Shown piece after piece: positions 1 to 8,060 of a DNA stretch of 59,153 bases. The stretch is from a virus. The notes under the pieces were generated by a model. The model was not told the origin of the DNA. It did not search any database and saw only the letters and a list, made by a program, of their open reading frames with translations. The position numbers and the translations under genes are program-made. Location of the stretch: positions 1 through 59,153 of the IMG/VR virus record IMGVR_UViG_3300017917_002520; one strand, 5' to 3'. The number at the start of each line of letters is the position of its first letter. Position 1 is the stretch's first letter.

Positions 1-470
1 TCCATATAATCACCCGCGTTTAAGGTATATACATAGTTCCACCCTAAAATAATTCTTGATGGTATAACAGCAGAAGGTGTTCCTACCTCACCCGTACTCC
101 ATTCAATATCTTCACCATTAATTCTTAACCAAATCGCAATAAGTGAAGGTTCGTCATAAAATGTTTTATCCATCTGTACACTAAAAATTAAATTATATGT
201 ACCCGCTGATGCAACAGTAAATTTAGTACCGTCAACGACCGAAATTCCTTGAGAAATGTCAGTTACTTCAGTATACATTAAATAAGGTTCCTCAGTAGTT
301 CCTGTTATTGTTTGAGTTTCTGTCGAATAAAAAGACCCTTTTAAAAATCCTGAAGCAGTGTTAGATGATTTAACTTGATATGTTGTTCCAGATAATTCAA
401 CAACAAACGCAGCATCTTGACTAATTTGTGTAATTTCCGGTAATTCGTTAATTGTTTTTCCTGTTATCAT
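1..470 (-). CDS. Tail-fibre-like structural protein, partial
   Basis: This open frame starts at ATG 470-468 and runs off the left edge after 156 residues. The translation begins MITGKTINELPEI and continues with SQDAAFVVELSGTTYQV, an opening common in phage fibre and virion decoration proteins. A later Gly/Thr-rich beta segment (TVASAGTYNLIFSVQM, then an IAIWLRING stretch) looks like a C1q/TNF-type jelly roll. It follows the 486-2531 structural gene on the same strand with a 15-base gap, so the two are probably co-transcribed. The fibre role is inferred from composition and context; the receptor or binding partner is unknown. Confidence 0.6.
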   Translation of the reverse strand, partial: MITGKTINELPEITQISQDAAFVVELSGTTYQVKSSNTASGFLKGSFYSTETQTITGTTEEPYLMYTEVTDISQGISVVDGTKFTVASAGTYNLIFSVQMDKTFYDEPSLIAIWLRINGEDIEWSTGEVGTPSAVIPSRIILGWNYVYTLNAGDYM

Positions 471-485
471 AATATTTTATTTTTT

Positions 486-2531
486 TTAATTAAAACTTAA
501 GTAAGTTTCATTCCCAACCAAAATGTATTCGTTAGGAACATTAGTTAGTATTGGGTCTACAAAATCATAATTTGGTCCAATAATTTCATAATACAAATCA
601 TTGTCAGGTATTATACTATAAGTTAAATCATTATTAGGGATGTTAATATAATTCAAATCATTTATAGGAATTGTAATCATACAATTCGGACAATTCGGAT
701 TTAATAAATCGTATTTTGATTTTAACAATAAAAAATTATGCATTACTTGTGACGCATTTAACGGTTCAGTATACATCCTAAATGAACTGATGTCCCCAAT
801 TAAACTTCCACCAAAATACTCTTCTAATTTAATATTAGTGGTTAAACCTGAATAAATTGTGTTATCCAAGTCATGTGTAGTCAAACACTCCGGGTCTTGT
901 TGATAAACAATTTCATCAATTGTTTCAGGACATCCTCCTGAAAAAGTTAAATTATCTTTAAGTCCTTGGGTCCCCCCTCCTAATGAAATATTATATCCCA
1001 CCCCAATTTGTTTTTCTTTTGGAGTATTCAACAATCTCGGTATAATTTCTTCAAAATTTTCGGCAACCATGAATAATTTCCCATTCACATAAAATTTTAA
1101 AGTCCCTAATCTATATTTTTCTTCCGCAGTCCAATTGTCATTAAACACAACCACTTCAGTAGTTGCAGGGTCATATGGTAAATCATGAGTTATTGGAGGT
1201 TCAATTAAACTAACACTGTTATTCGCACTTGTCGCAGTATAAACTTCTTCAGTTATTAACCCTAACCCACCTTTTAAACTTAAATCACAAGTGTCAAACC
1301 ATTCATTTCTTTGGAAGACGGCATCAATTTGAACCCAATGTTCCACATTAACATAAGTAGTTCCACTACATTCATCAAAAATACCTCTTGTTGAACACCA
1401 CTCGGTTACTGATGTTCCTGTTGTATAAGTTATACCAGTCAAACAAGTTCCGGTAGTTTCACACCCTCCTGTGATTCTATAAGTTTTAACACATAATCTT
1501 GGATTTCCGGTGTCACCACTTAATCTTAATGATAATCCGTTTGATACACCGTCATATAATGGGTCTAACTCAGGGTATTGGACATTTACTTGACAAGCAC
1601 AATTACACCCACAACTACAATTTGTTGAGGTCCCTCCTGATTGTTGGTATACCGGTAAACAATCGTGTGGATTACTACCTAATAGACTACAAGCACAAGT
1701 ATTCATACAAGTTAAACCTGATGTAACTCTTGTGTAACCTGAATCTTGTTTTGGTGAACCATCGGCATAATGATAGAATTTGTTTTCAGCTCTTGAACCT
1801 AAATAAAAGAATGTTCCTTTATTTTCAGGATATCGAGCGTTTAGTCCAACTGAAGTGTCTCCGGTCCATCTATATTTTAACATGAATTCCGCAGTCCAAC
1901 CTAAATTAGGTCGTTGTGGAAATATTTGATAATCGTATCCCGCAACTTTATAAAATCCTTGAAAGAATCCACCATTTAGTCTGGCAACATACCCAATATC
2001 ACCACCGGTATTTACATAATCTAAATCGTATGTGTATGAATTATCATTCCATAACCTATTTTCAGGTGTTGTAAAACCTGTAATAGGATGCATTTTCATT
2101 CTTCTATCGTATTTGTATCTACTAAATTTGTCAGATTGTGTTGTGTATAAACCAGTATTGATTTGAATTGTTTCTCCTGACATTTTTTTAACTAAACCAT
2201 TATCAATCCCTGTTAAACCAACATCACACAAATCTGTTATTATTGGACAGAAGTTTGGGTCAGTATCTGTTGGATTCCAATAATTTTCAGAAACAATAGT
2301 ATCATAATCAAATGTACAAGCACTTGTCGTACAAATTGTGGTCGCACTACTATTAAAATCGAATTTGAACGGCATTCTATTCCCATCCAATTCTCCGATT
2401 AGTAAAGGCGAAAAAACAACCTCTTGGTCGTAATCTTTTTCGTCCGAAGCAAGGCAAATGTCCGTGATTTCATTCGCCGGTTTTAGACCCCATCGTCTAA
2501 AATTATACTGATTTATATTTTGATATGCCAT
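486..2531 (-). CDS. Large LamG-like, Cys-rich virion structural protein
   Basis: A protein of about 681 residues. I place the start at ATG 2531; a TTG six bases upstream would add only two residues. The C-terminal third has features of a LamG/concanavalin-like beta sandwich: a GTLKFYVNGKLFMVAENF strand pair and ISSFRMYTEPLNASQV near residue 590. Residues about 275-313 hold nine cysteines, including CSCGCNCAC, which is unusual for a phage structural protein. The last 50 residues contain three degenerate repeats of the form PxNDLxYxII. It lies directly upstream of the fibre-like gene on the same strand. A tail or fibre component that binds glycans is likely but not proven. Confidence 0.6.
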   Translation of the reverse strand: MAYQNINQYNFRRWGLKPANEITDICLASDEKDYDQEVVFSPLLIGELDGNRMPFKFDFNSSATTICTTSACTFDYDTIVSENYWNPTDTDPNFCPIITDLCDVGLTGIDNGLVKKMSGETIQINTGLYTTQSDKFSRYKYDRRMKMHPITGFTTPENRLWNDNSYTYDLDYVNTGGDIGYVARLNGGFFQGFYKVAGYDYQIFPQRPNLGWTAEFMLKYRWTGDTSVGLNARYPENKGTFFYLGSRAENKFYHYADGSPKQDSGYTRVTSGLTCMNTCACSLLGSNPHDCLPVYQQSGGTSTNCSCGCNCACQVNVQYPELDPLYDGVSNGLSLRLSGDTGNPRLCVKTYRITGGCETTGTCLTGITYTTGTSVTEWCSTRGIFDECSGTTYVNVEHWVQIDAVFQRNEWFDTCDLSLKGGLGLITEEVYTATSANNSVSLIEPPITHDLPYDPATTEVVVFNDNWTAEEKYRLGTLKFYVNGKLFMVAENFEEIIPRLLNTPKEKQIGVGYNISLGGGTQGLKDNLTFSGGCPETIDEIVYQQDPECLTTHDLDNTIYSGLTTNIKLEEYFGGSLIGDISSFRMYTEPLNASQVMHNFLLLKSKYDLLNPNCPNCMITIPINDLNYINIPNNDLTYSIIPDNDLYYEIIGPNYDFVDPILTNVPNEYILVGNETYLSFN

Positions 2532-2540
2532 ATACAATTG

Positions 2541-2549
2541 ATAAATACC
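2541..2549 (-). promoter_or_regulatory. Candidate late-promoter element GTATTTAT
   Basis: Reads GGTATTTAT on the minus strand, 9 bases upstream of the ATG of the 486-2531 gene. It lies nearly back to back with a plus-strand copy at 2560-2568, so the two would drive divergent transcription. Confidence 0.35.
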
Positions 2550-2559
2550 TTGATTCGTA

Positions 2560-2568
2560 GTATTTATA
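2560..2568 (+). promoter_or_regulatory. Candidate late-promoter element GTATTTATA
   Basis: GTATTTATA lies 14 bases upstream of the ATG at 2583 and diverges from the element at 2541-2549. The same word recurs before many structural genes in this window. Confidence 0.4.
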
Positions 2569-2582
2569 GATAAAAAGAACAG

Positions 2583-3395
2583 ATGATTTCAGTAAATGAA
2601 GAATTTTATTCATCACCTTATTACTTTTTCCTTAGAGATAAAGGGGATAAATACTCTCTATATTTCTCTGTAGAGGAAACATTAAGTGAGGCTCGTAAAA
2701 AAGATGAAGTAATCCACTTTGATAAGAAAAAAGGGAAAAAAGTTAAAAATTATTTAGAAAAAATCGCAAAAGAAAAAAAGAAAAAATCAACCAAAACAAT
2801 AAAAACTGATTTGGAAGAATTGGTTAATTCTGATGGTGCGATGTCAAATTCTGCAATTCCAATTTTAGACCCTAGACTTCATCCTAAGAAAACTATGGAC
2901 CAAACAATTGCCATGGCTAGTATCACAAATGACCCTATTTCTCGTGGTTATAGAACATATTATGGTGAATCAGTGGAAGAAATTGAAGAGATTGATATGT
3001 CAGGAGCTTTCGGTTATGAAGAAACTGAAGATATGGATGGTAAAGATACTTTCAAATTTTTAGTTAAAAATATGGGTATGGAACCGGATGATGCAAAGGA
3101 AAGAACAAAACAACAAGGTAAAGACCCTTCAGGTAAAAAAGACAAAAAATCAAAATATTATAAAGACCCTAATTTTATAACAAGAGCAACATTATCTGAG
3201 ATTCAAAAACAAAAAGCAATTAAAGTGGTTGAAGATATGTTGGCAAAAAAGAAAAGTTCAGATTCTGCCGACATTAATAAAAAAGATGTTGAAGTTTCAA
3301 GAATGTTAAAAAGAAACTTATCTGTATTAAAAAAACAGGCGGAAAAAGAAGGTGTTTCATTATCGGAATTAATTAAAATGTTAAAACGTGAATAA
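2583..3395 (+). CDS. Conserved phage hypothetical, Lys/Glu-rich
   Basis: 270 residues, highly charged, with no signal peptide or membrane segment. The N-terminal 50 residues (FYSSPYYFFLRDKGDKYSLYF) look folded. Then come a Lys-rich linker (KEKKKKSTKTIKTDLEEL), an acidic middle (ESVEEIEEIDMSGAFGYEE) and a Lys-rich C-terminus predicted to be helical. It starts a run of four tightly linked genes; its stop overlaps the GTG start of the next gene. I do not recognise a function. The charge pattern and the candidate late promoter would fit a virion or assembly protein. Confidence 0.7.
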   Translation: MISVNEEFYSSPYYFFLRDKGDKYSLYFSVEETLSEARKKDEVIHFDKKKGKKVKNYLEKIAKEKKKKSTKTIKTDLEELVNSDGAMSNSAIPILDPRLHPKKTMDQTIAMASITNDPISRGYRTYYGESVEEIEEIDMSGAFGYEETEDMDGKDTFKFLVKNMGMEPDDAKERTKQQGKDPSGKKDKKSKYYKDPNFITRATLSEIQKQKAIKVVEDMLAKKKSSDSADINKKDVEVSRMLKRNLSVLKKQAEKEGVSLSELIKMLKRE

Positions 3396-3864
3396 AGATT
3401 TATATAATTCACCCAAGGGAGAAATTGAGTTTCCTAATGATAAAAGGGAACATATGAAAAAATGTTTTCATATGGTGAAGGGCGCGGATGAAAATACTGA
3501 AGGATTTAATAGAAATAAAGAATTACAGACTCAAAAATTCATTGATTACAAACAATTAAAAAGAATAAAAAACTTTTTTGATAATTTTAAAGGAAAACAC
3601 ACCGACCCTTCATTTATTTTAAATGGTGGTGTTGAAATTAAAAATTGGGTTAATGATGAATTAAGAAAAATGAGGGAATACGGACATCTAACAAAAAGAA
3701 ATAAAATGGATGCCGGAATGCAAAACGCATTTATTAAACCTCATGAGAAAAAAGATTTTACTAATGTAAGAAAATCTCAAGAACATTCTAAAACCGTTGA
3801 AAGATATAATGAGGCGGTTACCGAAAGTTTAAGAAGAATAAATGAAATAATGTTAAAATTATAA
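3388..3864 (+). CDS. Conserved phage hypothetical
   Basis: 158 residues from a GTG start that overlaps the previous stop (GTGAATAA), which implies translational coupling. The protein is basic and mostly helical. Recognisable blocks are DYKQLKRIKNFFDNF, LNGGVEIKNWV and ESLRRINEI near the C-terminus. I recall similar blocks in other marine T4-type phages, without known function. The next gene begins two bases after this stop. No catalytic motif is visible. Confidence 0.7.
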   Translation: MNKDLYNSPKGEIEFPNDKREHMKKCFHMVKGADENTEGFNRNKELQTQKFIDYKQLKRIKNFFDNFKGKHTDPSFILNGGVEIKNWVNDELRKMREYGHLTKRNKMDAGMQNAFIKPHEKKDFTNVRKSQEHSKTVERYNEAVTESLRRINEIMLKL

Positions 3865-3866
3865 TT

Positions 3867-4166
3867 ATGGCAAACGAAATTGTAGTAGATTTATCACAAA
3901 ATGTTGAAAATCAATTAACGGCAATTGCTGAAATGGAAAGAGCAAAGTTAATACCTAAAAATGACTATAACGCAGTAGGTAATGAATATTCATCTGTGAA
4001 TCGAGATGCAGTTGCGGACGGTGATTCAATGGGTAGAGGAACTGGGTCATTTCTTGATGTTTACAATGTTAATGCAGGGACAGTAACTGACATCACTGAA
4101 AGAAAAAATGAAATAAAAATTAATAAGTTTAATTCATCTAATACTTATCCGAACTTCCAACTATAA
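3867..4166 (+). CDS. Small hypothetical protein
   Basis: 99 residues, with no cysteines and no membrane segment. The N-terminus (MANEIVVDLSQNVENQLTAIAEMERAK) is predicted helical and the rest is Asn/Ser/Asp-rich and probably extended. Its stop overlaps the next ATG (TAATG-type junction at 4164-4168), so it is coupled to the WYL-like gene. A small structural or assembly component is possible. Confidence 0.6.
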   Translation: MANEIVVDLSQNVENQLTAIAEMERAKLIPKNDYNAVGNEYSSVNRDAVADGDSMGRGTGSFLDVYNVNAGTVTDITERKNEIKINKFNSSNTYPNFQL

Positions 4167-4798
4167 TGAAATTACAAAACTCTCTTAAAAGTTTAATATT
4201 GGAAATTGCTTCAATCGAAACGGTTATTGACGCAATTAAAAATAAACGAGTGATGGGAACCAGTTATGATGGTGACGAACCGGGTGGTAAAGGTCAACGA
4301 CTTATCGAACCTGTTTGTGTCGGTATCAGTAAAGCAGGTAACCGAGTTGTTCGTGCTTGGGAGAGAGAAGGTGCGTCTCACACCGCGACTATTGGTAGTC
4401 AACCACTACCGGGATGGAGATTATTCAGATTAGATAAAACATTTACATTTTTACCAACATCGGAAACTTTTAATGAAATGAGACCAGGGTTTAATCCAAA
4501 TGGTGATAAAAGTATGGTTTCAATTGAAGCAATCGCTAATTTTTCGACACCTGCAAATCCTACAATCATACCACCACAATTCCAAACACCAAGTGTTGAT
4601 TCAATTATTGATAACACAATTAAAACATTAAATGATGAATTCACCAAAAAGTATGGTGAAGAAGGTTTTGATTTATCAAAATCTGCAGAAGCATTTAAAA
4701 GAATATATTCATCAATTGAATCCGGAACTAATAAAAAATTAACGGATTCTGAAAAAAATAATTTAAGAACAACAATAACAAACAAACTAAATCAATAA
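4166..4798 (+). CDS. WYL-like domain protein with leucine-rich N-terminal helix
   Basis: 210 residues. Residues about 20-95 resemble a compact WYL/SH3-like beta domain: IDAIKNKRV, then RLIEPVCVGISKAGNRVVRA, then LPGWRLFRLDK. This fold is best known as the effector-sensing part of WYL regulators, but here there is no DNA-binding domain. The N-terminus (LKSLILEIASIE) is a short amphipathic helix with an I-L-E step, comparable to the leucine-rich tags on other proteins here. The C-terminal half is helical. Regulatory or structural roles are both open. Confidence 0.5.
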   Translation: MKLQNSLKSLILEIASIETVIDAIKNKRVMGTSYDGDEPGGKGQRLIEPVCVGISKAGNRVVRAWEREGASHTATIGSQPLPGWRLFRLDKTFTFLPTSETFNEMRPGFNPNGDKSMVSIEAIANFSTPANPTIIPPQFQTPSVDSIIDNTIKTLNDEFTKKYGEEGFDLSKSAEAFKRIYSSIESGTNKKLTDSEKNNLRTTITNKLNQ

Positions 4799-4860
4799 TT
4801 TAAAACATAATAGTGACAAACTAATAAGTTTTATTATGATTATAGTAAATTTTTAATATT

Positions 4861-5472
4861 ATGAGTGATTTAATGGCAAAATTAGCCCAATCAAACGCAA
4901 GGGCTTTAATGACAAACGACATAAAACCAAGTAGAGGAGATTCCTTTTCAACCCCAACTATGGATAATTTTGACATGCCAAATGTAAAATACAATATACC
5001 TCAAGAATTTTTACAAGAAAGTCCATCTCAAGTACAAACTCCGTATCTTTCATCTTTACCGGTTGAAAACACAAAACCTGTTGGGGTTCCTACTGTGGAT
5101 GCTATTAAAAATTCAAAACTTCCTGACGAGATAAAAAAACTTATGATGGAACACCCAATCTCTCAACCTCAACAACAATCACCAACATTATCAAATGATT
5201 TAATTGAGAGAGCATCAAGATTAATGGGTAATCAACCAAAAAATAATCCAATTACGGAAACCGAAAAAAAACAATCACCAACTCAACAAACATCAAATAC
5301 AGGGATTGATTATAAATTAATTCAAAAAATGATAAATGAGGCAGTTACTAAAGCATTAAAAGAAAATGGTTTAATAACCGAAAGTACTGAAAAATCAAAT
5401 GAAAGTTTTTCATTTAAAGTTGGAAAACATGTATTTGAAGGTAAAGTAACAAAAATTAAAAAATTGTCCTAA
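4861..5472 (+). CDS. Hypothetical protein, Pro/Gln-rich with C-terminal helix and beta domain
   Basis: 203 residues. The first 130 are low in order and rich in Pro, Gln and Ser (PISQPQQQSPTLSND). A helix follows (IDYKLIQKMINEAVTKALKENG), then a small beta C-terminus (FSFKVGKHVFEGKVTKIKKL). This layout suits a phage assembly or virion protein with a disordered N-terminal arm. It follows a 62-base AT-rich gap in which I see no clear promoter. Function unknown. Confidence 0.6.
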   Translation: MSDLMAKLAQSNARALMTNDIKPSRGDSFSTPTMDNFDMPNVKYNIPQEFLQESPSQVQTPYLSSLPVENTKPVGVPTVDAIKNSKLPDEIKKLMMEHPISQPQQQSPTLSNDLIERASRLMGNQPKNNPITETEKKQSPTQQTSNTGIDYKLIQKMINEAVTKALKENGLITESTEKSNESFSFKVGKHVFEGKVTKIKKLS

Positions 5473-5527
5473 CCACTTTCTTTCTACGACATAAATTATT
5501 ATATTTTAGTGAATATAATATAAAACT

Positions 5528-6739
5528 ATGTCAAAAATAAAAGTATTAGTAGTCCCTTCAGACAGAACGGGAGTTGGTAAATTCAGGTCAGTTGACCCTC
5601 ACATTTTCTTACAAAATCTATATGGTGATGATTTCCATGTTGATATTGTCTATGAGCCATCATATGATGATATGAATTTTTGGAAACAATATCAAATAGT
5701 ATCTTTCCACAGAAGTATTGGACCTGATTTTGAAAGAGCACATCAATTAATCAATACCTTAAACAGTATGGACATTATCACTGTATGTGATATTGATGAT
5801 TATTGGATGCCCGGAAAAGAACATCCAATCCACGATGTTATCATGTTTAATAAAATAAACGAAAAAATTACCGCAAATCTTAAAATTGCAAAATATGTTA
5901 CAACCACAACAAGTTTATTTGCAGATGAAATTAGAAAAATAAACAAAAATGTTTTTGTAATACCAAACGCGATTAACCCTAATGAACCTCAATTTAAAGA
6001 ACCTACATTAGAGTCAGATAGATTAAGAATTGGGTGGTTAGGTGGTTCTTCTCACTTACATGATATTCAATTACTTAATGACTCATTCAGTAAATTAGTA
6101 AGTCATAAAGACAAATTACAATATGTTCTTTGTGGATTCGACACTCGCGGTACTGTAACTGAAATTAATTCTCAAACAGGTGAACACAAAAAAAGAGAAA
6201 TTAAACCTGAAGAAACTGTTTGGGCTCAATATGAAAAAATATTCACACAAAATTATAAAATAATCTCAGAAGATTACACCAAACATCTATTAAATTATAA
6301 TCAGGAATCTTTTGCAAATGAGATGAATGAATCTTATTTAAGAGTGTGGACAAAACCTGTAACTTCTTACGCCAAAAATTATTCAAAATTTGATGTATCT
6401 TTGGCACCAATTAAAAATCATATGTTTAATAGAATGAAATCTCAATTAAAAGTGATTGAGGCAGGATTCTATAAAAAAGCATTAATTGCTTCAAACATTG
6501 GTCCATACACTTTAGACTTAAAACATTGTCTTAAAAATGGAGAATTTGTCGATGGTAATGCAATGTTAGTCGATGAATCAAGAAACCACTCTGATTGGTC
6601 TAAAAACATTGAGAAATTAATGAAAAACCCGAACTTAGTAATAGACATGGGAGAGAGATTATACGAGACCGTAAAAGACAAATACGACTTAAATATAGTA
6701 ACAAAATCAAGAGCAGAATTTTATAAATCAATATTATGA
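5528..6739 (+). CDS. GT4-type (group 1) glycosyltransferase
   Basis: 403 residues, GT-B style. The N-terminal half holds alternating strands such as KIKVLVVPSDRTGVGKFR and IVSFHRSIG, plus CDIDDYW. The C-terminal half starts at RIGWLGGSSHLHDIQLL, a usual opening for the GT4 donor-binding domain, and later has EAGFYKKALIASNIGPY and a closing MGERLYETVKDKYD helix. It would transfer a nucleotide-activated sugar. It opens a long operon of sugar genes and overlaps the next start by four bases. Donor and acceptor cannot be read from sequence. Confidence 0.8.
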   Translation: MSKIKVLVVPSDRTGVGKFRSVDPHIFLQNLYGDDFHVDIVYEPSYDDMNFWKQYQIVSFHRSIGPDFERAHQLINTLNSMDIITVCDIDDYWMPGKEHPIHDVIMFNKINEKITANLKIAKYVTTTTSLFADEIRKINKNVFVIPNAINPNEPQFKEPTLESDRLRIGWLGGSSHLHDIQLLNDSFSKLVSHKDKLQYVLCGFDTRGTVTEINSQTGEHKKREIKPEETVWAQYEKIFTQNYKIISEDYTKHLLNYNQESFANEMNESYLRVWTKPVTSYAKNYSKFDVSLAPIKNHMFNRMKSQLKVIEAGFYKKALIASNIGPYTLDLKHCLKNGEFVDGNAMLVDESRNHSDWSKNIEKLMKNPNLVIDMGERLYETVKDKYDLNIVTKSRAEFYKSIL

Positions 6740-7437
6740 TAAACATACCTTTAACTAAAATTTTATTTTTAGACATTGAAACCGTTGGTATTGAACCAAC
6801 TTGGGAGGCACTACAACAAAACAGACCTGAATTAGCATTTCAGTTTGAGAAATATTTTGATTGGTTCCAAAAACGATTCCCTGAGGATGGTGATGAGGGA
6901 TTTGGTAAAATGTTTGTTAACCGAGCTGCGTTAGTACCTGAGTTTTTACGAATTGCATGTGTTAGTGTAGCGTTTATTGACCCAAAAGGTGAAATGAAAA
7001 TGCAATCATTTAGTAATCCTGATGAAAAAGAATTATTGTTGGAAGTTCAAAAATTACTTTATAGAGTCGGAGAATTAGGTTTTTTCCTTTGTGGACATAA
7101 TGTAAAAGGGTTTGATATTCCGGTATTAGCCAAAAGAATGATTATGAACGGTATTCTACCTCCAAAAATCTTACCAGGTCATGACACAAAACCATGGGAA
7201 ATTAAAGCTCTTGATACAAAAGAAGTTTGGCAATATGGTGGATATGGTTCAATCGCATCCTTAGAACTAATGTGTGTTTGTTTAGGAATTGAATCTTCCA
7301 AAAATATGGAAGTAACCGGAAATAAAGTACATGAAGCGTTTTGGGATAAAAAAGATATTAAAGGAATTGTTGAATATTGTGAAAAAGATGTTGAAGTACT
7401 TGTTGAAGTAATAAAAAAATTAACAGAATTGAAATGA
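6736..7437 (+). CDS. DnaQ-like/PolB-type 3'-5' exonuclease (DEDD family)
   Basis: 233 residues with the three exonuclease motifs in order: ILFLDIET near residue 10 (Exo I, D-x-E), GHNVKGFDIPVL in the middle (Exo II) and IVEYCEKDVEVLVEV at the end (Exo III, with Y and D, so DEDDy type). This is the form of stand-alone predicted exonucleases related to the proofreading domain of family B polymerases. It overlaps both neighbours by four bases. A role in DNA replication, repair or host DNA turnover is likely. No polymerase domain is fused to it. Confidence 0.8.
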   Translation: MINIPLTKILFLDIETVGIEPTWEALQQNRPELAFQFEKYFDWFQKRFPEDGDEGFGKMFVNRAALVPEFLRIACVSVAFIDPKGEMKMQSFSNPDEKELLLEVQKLLYRVGELGFFLCGHNVKGFDIPVLAKRMIMNGILPPKILPGHDTKPWEIKALDTKEVWQYGGYGSIASLELMCVCLGIESSKNMEVTGNKVHEAFWDKKDIKGIVEYCEKDVEVLVEVIKKLTELK

Positions 7438-8060
7438 TAAATAATTTAGATGGATTAGGGGTTGACCCTGAAATGTTAAAACAAATTCAAGAGCAACTTG
7501 AAAGCTTACAAAAAGAGGCCGGTGTTGAAATTGATGATGAATATCAAAAAGAATTAGAAGAACTTATCGGTATGACTTATGATGAAATGAATGAGGAAAT
7601 GATGATGGCAATGAAAAGTAAAACACTACAAGTTGAACTTCTTAATGAAAATGCAAAATTTCCTGAATACGCATACCCATCTGATTCAGGATTCGATTTA
7701 TATTCAACCGAAGATTTAGAAATAGGTCCGTTTGGAAGAATATTAGTTCCAACAGGTATTAAATTATCAATCCCTGAAGAATATGAAATTCAAGTTAGAC
7801 CAAAAAGTGGATTGGCAATAAATTACGGATTAACCGTATTGAATACTCCGGGAACCGTTGATTCAGGTTATAATGGAGAAATTAAAGTAATAATGTTTAA
7901 CACTAATAACCATTTTGTAACCATACCAAAAGGAATGAAAGTTGCCCAAGCGGTATTATGCCCAGTGGTTAATGGAAAATATGTGAACCTAATCGAAGTT
8001 GATAAAGTTAATGATGGTGAAAGAGGTGATAACGGATTTGGAAGTACGGGAATAATATGA
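7434..8060 (+). CDS. dut: dUTP diphosphatase (dUTPase) with N-terminal extension
   Basis: Hydrolyses dUTP to dUMP and pyrophosphate, keeping uracil out of phage DNA. All five trimeric dUTPase motifs are visible: SDSGFDLYS (I), RPKSGLA (II), NTPGTVDSGYNGEI (III), GMKVAQAV (IV) and the C-terminal arm RGDNGFGSTG (V). The first 60 residues are an acidic, Met-rich helical extension absent from ordinary dUTPases of about 150 residues; its role is unknown. The gene overlaps the exonuclease before it and the glycosyltransferase after it by four bases each. Confidence 0.93.
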   Translation: MINNLDGLGVDPEMLKQIQEQLESLQKEAGVEIDDEYQKELEELIGMTYDEMNEEMMMAMKSKTLQVELLNENAKFPEYAYPSDSGFDLYSTEDLEIGPFGRILVPTGIKLSIPEEYEIQVRPKSGLAINYGLTVLNTPGTVDSGYNGEIKVIMFNTNNHFVTIPKGMKVAQAVLCPVVNGKYVNLIEVDKVNDGERGDNGFGSTGII

